From Streptomyces sp. NBC_00094 (GTDB taxonomy: Bacteria; Actinomycetota; Actinomycetes; Streptomycetales; Streptomycetaceae): a stretch of DNA of 64,000 nt. Below are positions 44,511 through 53,411 of the stretch, one piece after another (position 1 is the stretch's first letter; each line of letters starts with the position of its first letter). Both the position numbers and the translations under genes were made by a program. The notes beneath the pieces are model-generated. The model did not search any database. It was not told where the DNA came from and worked only from the letters and a program-made list of their open reading frames with translations. The stretch is from the NCBI RefSeq assembly GCF_026343125.1, contig NZ_JAPEMB010000001.1, forward strand, positions 310,001 through 374,000, written 5' to 3'.

Positions 44511-45356
44511 ATGACGATGAAGAAGCAACCGATTCTGGTTCTCGGCGGTACGGGCAAGACGGGCCGCCGTGTGGTGTCCCGCCTCCAGCAGGGCGGACAC
44601 GAGGTACGGGCGGCCTCCCGGCGCGGCAAGGGACCCGCCCACTTCGACTGGAACGACGAGAACACCTGGGAGCCGGTGCTCGAAGGCGTCGGCGCGGCCT
44701 ATCTGGTCGACTCCATGGCCGACGACGCCGCCACATCGCTGAGCGCTTTCGGCAAGCTCGCCGCGTCCGGTGGCGTCGAGCGTCTGGTGCTGCTGTCCCA
44801 CCGCGACTGGGTGGTGTCCGACGGCGAGGAGAAGCTGCCCTGCGAGCGGGCGGTGCGGGAGTCCGGCGCGGAGTGGACGATCCTCAAGCCGGCGTGGTTC
44901 ACGCAGAACTTCAGCGAGGAGGCGTTCTTCCGGGGGCAGCTCGTCGACGGTGACGTCGTCCTGCCGACCGGGGACGGCCTCGAACCGTTCGTCGACGTCG
45001 ACGACATCGCCGACGTCGCCGTGGCCGCCCTCACCGAGGACGGCCACGCCGGGCAGGCCTACGAGCTGTCCGGGCCGCGACTGCTGAGCCTGGGCGACGT
45101 GAGCGCCGAGATCGCCCGGGCCACCGGCCGGGACATCGCCTACCGCCCCGCCTCGCCGGACGACTTCGCCGCCTACGCGGCGGAGCGCGGCCTGCCCGCG
45201 GACTTCGTGGCCCTGCTGAACCTGCTCTTCGGCTGGATCAGGGAGAACCGTTTCGCCGAGCTCGCCGACGGCGTGCAGCGGGCGCTCGGGCGCGAGCCCC
45301 GCGACTTCGCCGACTACGTCGGGCGGACCGCCGTGACCGGCGTGTGGCACGGCTGA
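44511..45356 (+). CDS. NmrA-like NAD(P)-binding protein (atypical SDR)
   Basis: 281 residues. The Rossmann motif GGTGKTGRRVVSRL is at the N-terminus (about 11-25), followed by YLVDSM and LVLLSHRD. FVDVDDIADVAVAALTEDGH and YELSGPRLLSLGDVSAEIAR are typical of NmrA/QOR2-type proteins, which use NADPH or sense redox. No Tyr-x3-Lys active site is seen. A second ATG six bases downstream and weak ribosome sites leave the exact start uncertain. Its stop codon abuts the stop of the GNAT gene. Confidence 0.87.
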   Translation: MTMKKQPILVLGGTGKTGRRVVSRLQQGGHEVRAASRRGKGPAHFDWNDENTWEPVLEGVGAAYLVDSMADDAATSLSAFGKLAASGGVERLVLLSHRDWVVSDGEEKLPCERAVRESGAEWTILKPAWFTQNFSEEAFFRGQLVDGDVVLPTGDGLEPFVDVDDIADVAVAALTEDGHAGQAYELSGPRLLSLGDVSAEIARATGRDIAYRPASPDDFAAYAAERGLPADFVALLNLLFGWIRENRFAELADGVQRALGREPRDFADYVGRTAVTGVWHG

Positions 45357-46199
45357 TCAGCTCTGTGCGGCGTCCTCGGCCCGGACGGTGTACGTGTACG
45401 GGGTCGTCGTGGAGAGCGTGAGGAACCCGAGGCGCTGGAGGATCGGGCGGCTCGTGTCCGCCGCGTCGACCTGGACGTAGCGGTGGCCGCGGGCCGCGGC
45501 GATGCGGGCCCGGTGGGAGACGAGCGCCCGGTAGAGGCCTCGGCCGCGCCAGCCCTCGACGGTGCCGCCGCCCCAGAGTCCGGCGAAGTCGGTGCCCGGG
45601 CAGAGGTCGAGCCGGGCCGCGCTGACGGGTTCGCCGGCCGCGAGGGCGACGACGGCGGTCACCGTGTCCGGGTCGGCCGCGAGCCGGTCCAGGAGCTGGC
45701 GGCCGATGTGGGAGCTGTCCGTCCCGAAGGCGCGTTCGTGGACCTCGACGACCTGGCGCACGCCGGCCTCGTCGGTGACCGCGCGGAGCTCGACGCCCTC
45801 GGGGAGCGGCACGTCCTGGGGCAGTGCGGCGGCCTCGGTGGCCATCAGGGTCTCGCGGTCGTCGGCGATGAAGCCCGCGGCGAGGAGGCGGTCGGCGAGG
45901 TCGGCGGGGCCGTCGTGCCCGTACAGCTTCCACTCGAAGGTGAGGCCGGCGGTGCGGTAGTGCGCGATCTGCTCGGCGATCACGGCGTCGACCCCGGAGG
46001 CGCCGTCCCCGGGGGTGTCCAGGCCGCCGTCGACCCCGGGGGTGTCCAGGCCGGACCAGAGGATCCCGTTCCAGGCGTGCGCCGGTCCGGTCTGCCGGAC
46101 GACGGGGCCGACGCGCTCGACACGGCAGCCGGGCCCCTCGGGGCGTGCCTCGCGGCGCAGCTGACGGTCATAGAGGTCACGAAGGCGCTGGGGTTCCAT
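45357..46199 (-). CDS. GNAT-family N-acetyltransferase
   Basis: 280 residues. The GNAT core is in the C-terminal half: AVVALAAGEPVSAARLDLCP, then the acetyl-CoA loop GGGTVEGWRGRGLYRALVSH (R-G-x-G) and VDAADTSRPILQRLGFLTL. The N-terminal half has an unrelated helical segment, with a short internal duplication LDTPGVDGGLDTPG. The substrate is unknown. The TGA of the NmrA-like gene and the stop of this gene share the palindrome TGATCA (45354-45359), so the genes converge with no spacing. Confidence 0.87.
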   Translation of the reverse strand: MEPQRLRDLYDRQLRREARPEGPGCRVERVGPVVRQTGPAHAWNGILWSGLDTPGVDGGLDTPGDGASGVDAVIAEQIAHYRTAGLTFEWKLYGHDGPADLADRLLAAGFIADDRETLMATEAAALPQDVPLPEGVELRAVTDEAGVRQVVEVHERAFGTDSSHIGRQLLDRLAADPDTVTAVVALAAGEPVSAARLDLCPGTDFAGLWGGGTVEGWRGRGLYRALVSHRARIAAARGHRYVQVDAADTSRPILQRLGFLTLSTTTPYTYTVRAEDAAQS

Positions 46200-46448
46200 A
46201 CCGGTCACTTGAACACCCTGCCCGGCGCCCGGGCAACAGGTTTTGGCCGGCCAGGGCGCCCGGAGTTCACCGGGCGCCAGGGGGTGTCCGCGACCGTTGA
46301 GGCCGTTGCGGGTGTGGATGACGGACATCGGTGCGGGGCGGGGCACCGCGTACTCCGCCGTACCGGCAGTCGTCCGCATCGGGAAAACTTCCGCCTACCC
46401 CTTGCCAACCCCCTGGTCCCAGCGGTTTTACTGGCCCGGAGCGGATCA

Positions 46449-46462
46449 ACCGAATGATCGGT
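46449..46462. promoter_or_regulatory. Dyad ACCGA-N4-TCGGT upstream of PaaK-like gene
   Basis: A perfect 5-bp dyad spaced by 4, about 55 bases before the likely start. Sites of this form bind TetR repressors of acyl-CoA and aromatic-acid pathways. No TetR gene is adjacent. Confidence 0.45.
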
Positions 46463-46517
46463 AGTCCGTTTTACGGCAGTGTGGACGATGGCGACGGTAC
46501 GGATGAGGGAGCGGCGC

Positions 46518-47819
46518 ATGCCGGATCTGACGGGTCTGCTCGACAGCGGCGAACAGCTCGGTCGCGAGGAGCTGGCGGCGCTCCAGCTGGACCGGCTGCG
46601 GACGACCCTGCGGCACGCGTACGAGAACGTGCCGTTCTACCGTCACTCCTTCGACGCGGCCGGCCTGTCCCCGGAGGACTGCCGTACGCTCGCCGACCTG
46701 GCGCGCTTCCCCTTCACCGGCAAGACCGACCTGCGCGACCACTACCCCTTCGGCATGTTCGCCGTCGAGCAGTCCCAGGTCCGGCGGATCCACGCCTCCA
46801 GCGGCACGACCGGCCGGCCGACGGTCGTCGGCTACACCGACAAGGACCTGGACACCTGGGCGGACGTGGTGGCCCGCTCCCTGCGCGCGGCCGGGGCCCG
46901 GCCGGGGCACAAGGTCCATGTGGCGTACGGGTACGGCCTGTTCACCGGCGGACTCGGCGCCCACTACGGCGCGGAGCGCCTCGGGTGCACGGTGATCCCC
47001 GCGTCGGGCGGCATGACGGCCCGGCAGGTGCAGCTCATCCAGGACTTCCGGCCCGAGATCATCATGGTGACCCCCTCGTACATGCTCACGCTGCTCGACG
47101 AGTTCGAGCGGCAGGGCGTGGACCCCCGGTCGACCTCCCTGAAGGTGGGCGTGTTCGGCGCCGAGCCGTGGACGGAGGCGATGCGGAAGGAGATCGAGGA
47201 GCGGTTCGCCATCGACGCGGTCGACATATACGGACTGTCGGAGGTCATGGGCCCCGGCGTGGCGCAGGAGTGCGTGGAGACCAAGGACGGCCTGCACATC
47301 TGGGAGGACCACTTCTACCCGGAGATCGTGGACCCGTTCACGGGCGAGGTGCTGCCGGACGGGGAGGAGGGGGAGCTCGTCTTCACCTCGCTCACCAAGG
47401 AGGCCATGCCGGTGATCCGCTACCGGACGCGTGACCTGACGCGGCTGCTGCCGGGGACCGCGCGGGTGTTCCGGCGGATGGAGAAGGTCACGGGGCGCAG
47501 CGACGACATGATCATCCTGCGCGGGGTGAACCTCTTCCCCACCCAGATCGAGGAGATCGTCCTCCGCACGCCGGCCGTAGCCCCGCACTTCCAGCTGCGG
47601 CTGACCCGGGAGGGCCGGCTCGACGCCCTGACGGTACGGGCCGAGGCCCGGGCGGACGCGACGGCCGAGGAGCGCGCGGAGGCGGCCCGGGCGATCGCGG
47701 CGGCGGTCAAGGACGGGGTGGGCGTCTCGGTCGGGGTCGAGGTCGCCGACCCCGAGACGCTGGAACGCTCGGTCGGCAAGATCAAGCGCATCGTGGACCT
47801 GAGGGATCGGGAGGCCTGA
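46518..47819 (+). CDS. paaK: Phenylacetate-CoA ligase family protein (PaaK-like)
   Basis: 433 residues from ATG at 46518, preceded by GAGGGA (46505-46510), the family length. LRTTLRHAYENVPFYRHSFD opens the fold. The ATP loop is IHASSGTTGRPTVVGYTDKD, the A8-like segment is VTGRSDDMIILRGVNLFPTQ, and IYGLSEVMGPGVAQE provides the adenylate motif. It forms phenylacetyl-CoA or a related aryl-acyl-CoA. No other paa gene is in the window, so the substrate is not proven. A dyad before it and a hairpin after it suggest a single-gene unit. Confidence 0.88.
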   Translation: MPDLTGLLDSGEQLGREELAALQLDRLRTTLRHAYENVPFYRHSFDAAGLSPEDCRTLADLARFPFTGKTDLRDHYPFGMFAVEQSQVRRIHASSGTTGRPTVVGYTDKDLDTWADVVARSLRAAGARPGHKVHVAYGYGLFTGGLGAHYGAERLGCTVIPASGGMTARQVQLIQDFRPEIIMVTPSYMLTLLDEFERQGVDPRSTSLKVGVFGAEPWTEAMRKEIEERFAIDAVDIYGLSEVMGPGVAQECVETKDGLHIWEDHFYPEIVDPFTGEVLPDGEEGELVFTSLTKEAMPVIRYRTRDLTRLLPGTARVFRRMEKVTGRSDDMIILRGVNLFPTQIEEIVLRTPAVAPHFQLRLTREGRLDALTVRAEARADATAEERAEAARAIAAAVKDGVGVSVGVEVADPETLERSVGKIKRIVDLRDREA

Positions 47820-47849
47820 GGGGGCTCGGGGCGAGGTCGGCTGATGGGA

Positions 47850-47875
47850 CCGGGTCCGGCTCGAACCGGACCCGG
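47850..47875. terminator. Hairpin after PaaK-like gene
   Basis: A 10-bp perfect GC-rich stem (47850-47859 with 47866-47875) and a 6-base loop. Confidence 0.6.
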
Positions 47876-47990
47876 CCGGGCGCAGCCGGGCGGGACCGAG
47901 CCAAGGCGATCCGGGCGGAACCGGAGCGAGCCGAGCCGGACCGAGCCGGAACCGAGCCGGTCCGGAGCTGACCGGGCCTGACCGGGCCGG
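47876..47990. repeat. Low-complexity GAGCCGGA-type repeats
   Basis: Loose repeats of accgagccgga units between convergent genes. They code for nothing recognisable and could form further hairpins. Confidence 0.5.
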
Positions 47991-48007
47991 GCGCAGCCGG
48001 CCCCGTC

Positions 48008-49525
48008 CTACGCCTCGCCCGCCCCGCCCCAGCGATCGCGCAGCTCCCGCTTCAAGATCTTGCCGCTCGCGTTGCGCGGCAGGTCCGAGGTGAAGTGGAT
48101 GCGCTTCGGGGCCTTGAAGTGTGCGAGCTTCTCCCGGGCGTGCGCGAGGAGTTCGTCCTCCGTGACCTCGCCGCGCGGGACGACCACAGCCGTGACCGCC
48201 TCGATCCAGCGCTCGTCGGGGAGGCCGATCACGGCCACCTCGGCCACGCCCGAGTGGGTGTAGAGCGCGTCCTCGACCTGCCGCGAGGCGACCAGCACTC
48301 CCCCGGAGTTGATGACGTCCTTCACCCGGTCGACGATCGTCAGGAAGCCCTCGGCGTCGCGCACCGCGAGATCTCCCGAGCGGAACCAGCCGTCCCTGAA
48401 GGCCGCTTCGGTCTCGTCCGGCTTGCGCCAGTAGCCGTCGCACAGCTGCGGGGAGCGGTAGACGATCTCGCCGGGGGTCCCGTCGGGAACGTCCTTGCCG
48501 TCCTCGTCGACGACCCGGGCCTCGACATGGCGGACGGGCCGGCCGCAGGAGTCCATCCGGCCCTCGTGCTCGTCGGGGCCGAGGACGGTGGCGAGCGGGC
48601 CGATCTCGGACTGGCCGAAGCAGTTGTAGAAGCGCAGTCCGGGGAGCCGTGCCCGCAGCCGTTCGAGTACCGGTACGGGCATGATCGAAGCCCCGTAGTA
48701 GGCCTTGCGGAGCGCGGACAGGTCCCGGTCCGCGAAGTCCGGGTGGTTGGCGAGGCCGATCCAGACGGTCGGCGGAGCGAAGAAGCTGTCCGCTCGGCCC
48801 GCCTCGATCAGGTCGAACAGGACGGCCGGGTCGGGTCCGTCGACGATCGTGTTCTCGGCGCCGACGGCGAGGTAGGGCAGCAGGAAGACGTGCATCTGCG
48901 CCGAGTGGTACAGCGGCAGCGCGTGCACCGGCCGGTCGTCCTCGCGCAGGTCGAGGGCCTCGATGGCGCTCGCGTACTCGTGGACGAGCGCGCGGTGGGT
49001 CATCATCGCGCCCTTCGGCAGGGCGGTGGTGCCCGAGGTGTAGAGCAGCTGGACGAAGTCGCGGGCGTCGCGGTCGGTGTCGTACGTGTCCGGCGCAGCG
49101 ATCGTGTCGAGCAGCGAACCGGGGGCGTCCCGCAGCGACTTCACCGCGAAGCCGTCCGGGACACGGTCCGCGAGAGCGGGGTCCGCGAGCACGAGCGAGG
49201 TGTCCGACTGCTCCAGGAGGTACGCGAGGTCGTCGCCGGTCAGATGGTGGTTGACCGGCACGTGGATCAGGCCGGCCCGGGAGCAGGCGAGGAACGCGAT
49301 GAGGTAGGCGTCCGAGTTATGGCCGTAGGTGGCGACCCGGGCCCCGTCCGGCAGTCCGACGCCGTGGTGCGGCTCCCGCAGGACGGCGGCCGCTGTGGAG
49401 ACGGCGGCGTCCAGTTCGGCGTACGTCCAGGTCCGGTCGGCGTACCGGACGGCGATCCGGTCGGGGACGCGCTGGGCGCTCATGCGCAGGACACCGTCGA
49501 CGGTGCGGCTGAGGAGTCGTTCCAT
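48008..49525 (-). CDS. Acyl-CoA synthetase (AMP-binding)
   Basis: 505 residues. The P-loop is LLYTSGTTALPKGAMMTHRA; the adenylate motif is FYNCFGQSEIGPLA; GDLAVRDAEGFLTIVDRVKD and the hinge, with VINSGGVLVASRQVEDALYT and the C-terminal Lys in RNASGKILKRELRDRW, complete the family. It is most like medium/long-chain or FadD13-like ligases. It stands alone between convergent genes on the left and a divergent gene on the right, so its substrate has no local hint. Confidence 0.9.
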   Translation of the reverse strand: MERLLSRTVDGVLRMSAQRVPDRIAVRYADRTWTYAELDAAVSTAAAVLREPHHGVGLPDGARVATYGHNSDAYLIAFLACSRAGLIHVPVNHHLTGDDLAYLLEQSDTSLVLADPALADRVPDGFAVKSLRDAPGSLLDTIAAPDTYDTDRDARDFVQLLYTSGTTALPKGAMMTHRALVHEYASAIEALDLREDDRPVHALPLYHSAQMHVFLLPYLAVGAENTIVDGPDPAVLFDLIEAGRADSFFAPPTVWIGLANHPDFADRDLSALRKAYYGASIMPVPVLERLRARLPGLRFYNCFGQSEIGPLATVLGPDEHEGRMDSCGRPVRHVEARVVDEDGKDVPDGTPGEIVYRSPQLCDGYWRKPDETEAAFRDGWFRSGDLAVRDAEGFLTIVDRVKDVINSGGVLVASRQVEDALYTHSGVAEVAVIGLPDERWIEAVTAVVVPRGEVTEDELLAHAREKLAHFKAPKRIHFTSDLPRNASGKILKRELRDRWGGAGEA

Positions 49526-49682
49526 GCCGTGATCCTCTGCGGGCGGCGGGCGGGAGGTCAAGTACCGTGCGGTGCCTCGTACATGCCCCGACCTCGGATA
49601 CCGAACGGGATGTTGACAAGGGGGTGGCCCGGCTGCGTGCATGGTGCGACCCGCAGTGCTCATCCATCCGTTGGGAGGCACC

Positions 49683-52148
49683 TTGCACCTCCGCACCCGC
49701 CTGAAACACCTGGCGATCAGCGGCGCGGCCCTCGCCGTCGTCACCGCCACGCTGCCCGGCGCGGCGGCGGCCGACTCCGGGGACCGGGGCCACCGGCCGT
49801 CCGACCGGGGCCTGTCGGCCGTCATCCGGTACACCGAGTACGGCATCCCGCACATCGTGGCGAGGGACTACGCGAACCTGGGCTTCGGCACGGGCTGGGC
49901 GCAGGCCGCCGACCAGGTCTGCGTCCTCGCGGACGGCTTCGTGACCGTGAACGGCGAGCGCTCCCGGCACTTCGGTCCGGGAGCCGCCCCGGACGGTTCG
50001 CTCTCCTCGGCCACCACGAACCTCTCCAGCGATCTGTACTTCCGCGGCGTGAAGGACGCCGGAACGGTGGAGGAGCTGCTCGAGACGCCCGCTCCGGCCG
50101 GGCCGAGCGGCGACCTCAAGGAGCTGATGCGCGGCTGGGCGGCCGGCTACAACGCCTGGCTGCGGAAGAACCGGGTCACGGATCCCGTCTGCGCGGGCGC
50201 CGACTGGGTCCGGCCCGTGAGCGCGCTCGACGTGGCCCGGCGCGGCTTCGCCGTGTCGGTGCTCGGCGGGCAGGGCCGGGCCGTCGACGGCATCAACGCC
50301 GCCCGGCCGCCCGCGGCGGCCTCCGCTCTCCTGGCGGCCGATCGGGAACCCGGTCGGATTTCCGTTCCGGAAGCCGATCCGGGACCCGATCCGGGACCCG
50401 ATCCGGAACCGGATCCGGAACCGGATCCGGAGCGCGCCGCCGAGGCCGCCCGTGCGCTGTTCGCCGCCGAGAACGCCACGATGGGCTCCAACGCCGTCGC
50501 GTTCTCCGGGGCCACGACGGCCGACGGGCGCGGGCTGCTCCTCGGCAATCCGCACTACCCCTGGCAGGGCGGCCGCCGGTTCTGGCAGTCGCAGCAGACC
50601 ATCCCGGGCGAGCTGAACGTCTCGGGCGCCTCGCTGCTCGGCACGACGGTCGTCAACATCGGCTTCAACGACAAGGTGGCGTGGAGCCACACCGTCGCGA
50701 CCGGAGTGCCCCTCAACCTCCACCAGTTGACGCTCGCCCCCGGCGACCCGACCTCCTACCTGGTGGACGGCCGACCGGAACGGATGACCGCGCGCACCGT
50801 GACCGTGCCGGTCAAGGACGGCGCCCCCGTCACCCGTACCCAGTGGTGGACCCGGTACGGGCCCGTCGTCGGCGGCCTCGGGGCGCAGCTCCCGCTGCCG
50901 TGGACCACCACGACGGCGTACGCGCTCAACGACCCCAACGCGGCCAACCTGCGCGGTTCCGACACCGCGCTCGGCTTCGGCAGGGCGCGCTCCACGCAGG
51001 ACATCGCCGACACCCTGCGGCGGACGCAGGGGCTGCCGTGGGTCAACACGATCGCGGCCGACTCGGCGGGGCACTCCTACTTCAGCCAGTCGCAGGTGCT
51101 CCCCCGGATCACCGACGAGCTCGCCCAGCGCTGCTCCACCCCGCTCGGCCGGGCCACCTATCCGGCCTCGGGCGTCGCGGTCCTCGACGGCTCGCGCTCC
51201 GACTGCGCGCTCGGCTCCGACCCCGACGCGGTCCAGCCGGGAGTCTTCGGCCCGGCGCGGATGCCGGTGCTGCGGGACACCCCGTACGTCGAGAACTCCA
51301 ACGACAGCGCCTGGCTGACCCACGCCGAGCGGCCGCTGGCCGGGTACGAGCGGATCTTCGGCACCATCGGCACCCAGCGCTCGCTGCGCACCCGGGGCGG
51401 TGTCGAGGACGTGGCGGCGATGGCGGCCCGGGGGCGGCTGACGGTGGCCGACCTCCAGCGCCAGCAGTTCGCCAACCGGGCTCCGGCCGGCGATCTGGCG
51501 GCGGCTGACGTGGCCGCGGCCTGCCCTGTGGCGCTGCCGGACGATCCCGAGGCCTGCCGGGTGATCGGGGCCTGGGACCGGACGGTGGACACGGAGAGCC
51601 GGGGCGCGCTGTTCTTCGACCGGTTCTGGCGGAAGTTCACCGGGACGGTGCCGCCGGCCGAACAGTGGAAGGTGCCGTTCTCCGCGGCCGATCCGGTCCG
51701 CACCCCGCACACGGTGAACACGGCGGCGCCGGGCTTCGCGAAGGCCCTGCGGGACGCGGCGGCGGAGCTGCGGGCGGCGGGGATCCCGCTGGACGCGCCG
51801 CTCGGCTCCCACCAGTTCGTCGTGCGGAACGGGGAGCGGATCCCGGTGAGCGGCGGGACCGAGTCGCTGGGGATCTGGAACAAGACCGAGCCCGTGTGGA
51901 ACGCGACGGGCGGCGGTTACGTGGAGGTCGCGCACGGGACCAGCCATGTGCAGGCGGTGGGCTGGGACGGGAGCCGGTGCCCGGTGGCGCGCACCCTGCT
52001 CTCGTACTCCCAGTCCTCGAACCCCGCGTCGCCGCACTACAGCGACCAGACCCGCTTGTACGCGGGCGAGCGCTGGGTGACCTCCCGGTTCTGCGAGAAG
52101 GACATCCTGCGCTCGCCGGCGCTGCGGGTGGTGGTCGTCAGGGGCTGA
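49683..52148 (+). CDS. Secreted penicillin-acylase family enzyme (AhlM-like acylase)
   Basis: 821 residues. TTG at 49683 is chosen because GGAGG lies at 49674-49678 and a signal peptide follows (AISGAALAVVTATLPGAAAA). The precursor is an Ntn-hydrolase: the beta chain begins at Ser269 in MGSNAVAFSG, after a spacer with Asp/Pro repeats (50376-50432). The N-terminal part has RYTEYGIPHIVARDYANLGF and AGYNAWL. YNDKVAW-like FNDKVAWSHTV and ENSNDSAWLTH are family landmarks. Streptomyces AhlM and aculeacin acylase of this group deacylate acyl-homoserine lactones and lipopeptides, so this may be a quorum-quenching acylase. Confidence 0.9.
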   Translation: MHLRTRLKHLAISGAALAVVTATLPGAAAADSGDRGHRPSDRGLSAVIRYTEYGIPHIVARDYANLGFGTGWAQAADQVCVLADGFVTVNGERSRHFGPGAAPDGSLSSATTNLSSDLYFRGVKDAGTVEELLETPAPAGPSGDLKELMRGWAAGYNAWLRKNRVTDPVCAGADWVRPVSALDVARRGFAVSVLGGQGRAVDGINAARPPAAASALLAADREPGRISVPEADPGPDPGPDPEPDPEPDPERAAEAARALFAAENATMGSNAVAFSGATTADGRGLLLGNPHYPWQGGRRFWQSQQTIPGELNVSGASLLGTTVVNIGFNDKVAWSHTVATGVPLNLHQLTLAPGDPTSYLVDGRPERMTARTVTVPVKDGAPVTRTQWWTRYGPVVGGLGAQLPLPWTTTTAYALNDPNAANLRGSDTALGFGRARSTQDIADTLRRTQGLPWVNTIAADSAGHSYFSQSQVLPRITDELAQRCSTPLGRATYPASGVAVLDGSRSDCALGSDPDAVQPGVFGPARMPVLRDTPYVENSNDSAWLTHAERPLAGYERIFGTIGTQRSLRTRGGVEDVAAMAARGRLTVADLQRQQFANRAPAGDLAAADVAAACPVALPDDPEACRVIGAWDRTVDTESRGALFFDRFWRKFTGTVPPAEQWKVPFSAADPVRTPHTVNTAAPGFAKALRDAAAELRAAGIPLDAPLGSHQFVVRNGERIPVSGGTESLGIWNKTEPVWNATGGGYVEVAHGTSHVQAVGWDGSRCPVARTLLSYSQSSNPASPHYSDQTRLYAGERWVTSRFCEKDILRSPALRVVVVRG
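50376..50432 (+). repeat. 12-bp tandem repeats in the acylase spacer
   Basis: About four and a half copies of GATCCGGRACCS encode Asp-Pro-Gly/Glu-Pro repeats just before the mature beta-chain Ser. They lie in the segment expected to be removed or exposed during maturation. Confidence 0.8.
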
Positions 52149-53235
52149 GCGAGAGGAACACGAAGGCGGCGAAGATCACGAGATGGACGCCGCCCTGGAG
52201 GAGCGTGGCCCGTCCGGGCACCACGGTCAGGGCGCTCACCACGCCGGTGAGGGCGAGCAGGACCATGTGGACCGGCCCCAGGCCCAGCACGAGGGGCCCG
52301 GACAGCCAGATCGAGGCGAGCGCGATCGCCGGAATCGTCAGGCCGATGCTGGCGATCGCGGAGCCGTAGGCGAGGTTGAGGCTGGTCTGCATGCGGTCCC
52401 GGCGGGCCGCGCGGACGGCGGCGAGGGTCTCGGGCAGCAGCACCATCAGTGCGATGACGACACCGACGACCGCCTTGGGCAGTCCCGCCGACTCGACGCC
52501 GTCCTCGATGGTGGGCGAGACGAGCTTGGCGTTGCCGACGACGGCGACGAGGGCGACGAGCAGCAGGCCGAGGCTGACCAGGGTCTCGCGCTTGCCCGGC
52601 GGGTCGGCGTGCTCGTCCGCCGACTCCTCGCCCGGCCGGGGCACGGGGAGGAAGTAGTCGCGGTGCCGGATGGTCTGGACGGCGACGAACACGCCGTACA
52701 GACAGAGGGAGGCGACGGCGGCGAAGGCGAGCTGCGCGGAGGAGAACTCGGGGCCCGGCTCACTCGTGGTGAAGGTCGGCAGGACGAGCGTCATCACGGC
52801 GAGGGTGCAGACGGTGGCGAGCGCGCCGCCGGAGCCCTCGGCGTTGAAGACCGCGACGCGGTTGCGGAGCGCGCCGACGAGGAGGGAGAGGCCGACGATG
52901 CCGTTGCAGGTGATCATGACGGCGGCGAAGACGGTGTCGCGGGCGTAGGTAGAGGTCTTCTCGCCGCCTCCCGCCATGAGGGTGACGATGAGTCCGACCT
53001 CGATGACGGTGACGGCGACGGCGAGGACGAGCGAGCCGTAGGGTTCGCCGACGCGGTGGGCGACCACCTCCGCGTGGTGGACCGCCGCGAGGACGGCGGC
53101 GACGAGGCAGAGCGCGATGAGCACGACAGCGAAGCCGGGGAGGTCACGCCCCCAGGCCACGCCGAGCGCAATCAGCGCCACCACCGGCCCCCAGGTGGTC
53201 CAGTGCCGTGTCATCGCCGTCGTGCTCGAACTCAT
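52138..53235 (-). CDS. Ca2+/H+ antiporter (ChaA/CaCA family)
   Basis: 365 residues with about eleven hydrophobic helices. The two alpha-repeats of the CaCA superfamily are GEPYGSLVLAVAVTVIEVGL in the N-terminal half and PETLAAVRAARRDRMQTSLN followed by LAYGSAIASIGLTIPA in the C-terminal half, with the charged residues that coordinate Ca2+. HHAEVVAHRVGEPYGS is typical of ChaA. A cytoplasmic acidic loop (GEESADEHADPPGKRE) lies between them. The start is ATG at 53235, with a second possible ATG 9 bases upstream. The 3' end overlaps the acylase gene by 11 bases on the opposite strand. Confidence 0.9.
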   Translation of the reverse strand: MSSSTTAMTRHWTTWGPVVALIALGVAWGRDLPGFAVVLIALCLVAAVLAAVHHAEVVAHRVGEPYGSLVLAVAVTVIEVGLIVTLMAGGGEKTSTYARDTVFAAVMITCNGIVGLSLLVGALRNRVAVFNAEGSGGALATVCTLAVMTLVLPTFTTSEPGPEFSSAQLAFAAVASLCLYGVFVAVQTIRHRDYFLPVPRPGEESADEHADPPGKRETLVSLGLLLVALVAVVGNAKLVSPTIEDGVESAGLPKAVVGVVIALMVLLPETLAAVRAARRDRMQTSLNLAYGSAIASIGLTIPAIALASIWLSGPLVLGLGPVHMVLLALTGVVSALTVVPGRATLLQGGVHLVIFAAFVFLSLSP

Positions 53236-53411
53236 GATCCGCATCTTGCCACAAGGGGTGCATTTGCCCGTTTGGTTCAGCTGTCGTGGCCGGCCCCGAC
53301 AGCCCTGCGCGGCCCGTGATCGCCGGGATCGACGCCGCTGCGGTGCGGCAGGATGGGCAAGCCCACCGAACACATGCGGGCCACGAGCACCATGACGTCG
53401 AGGTGAAATCC

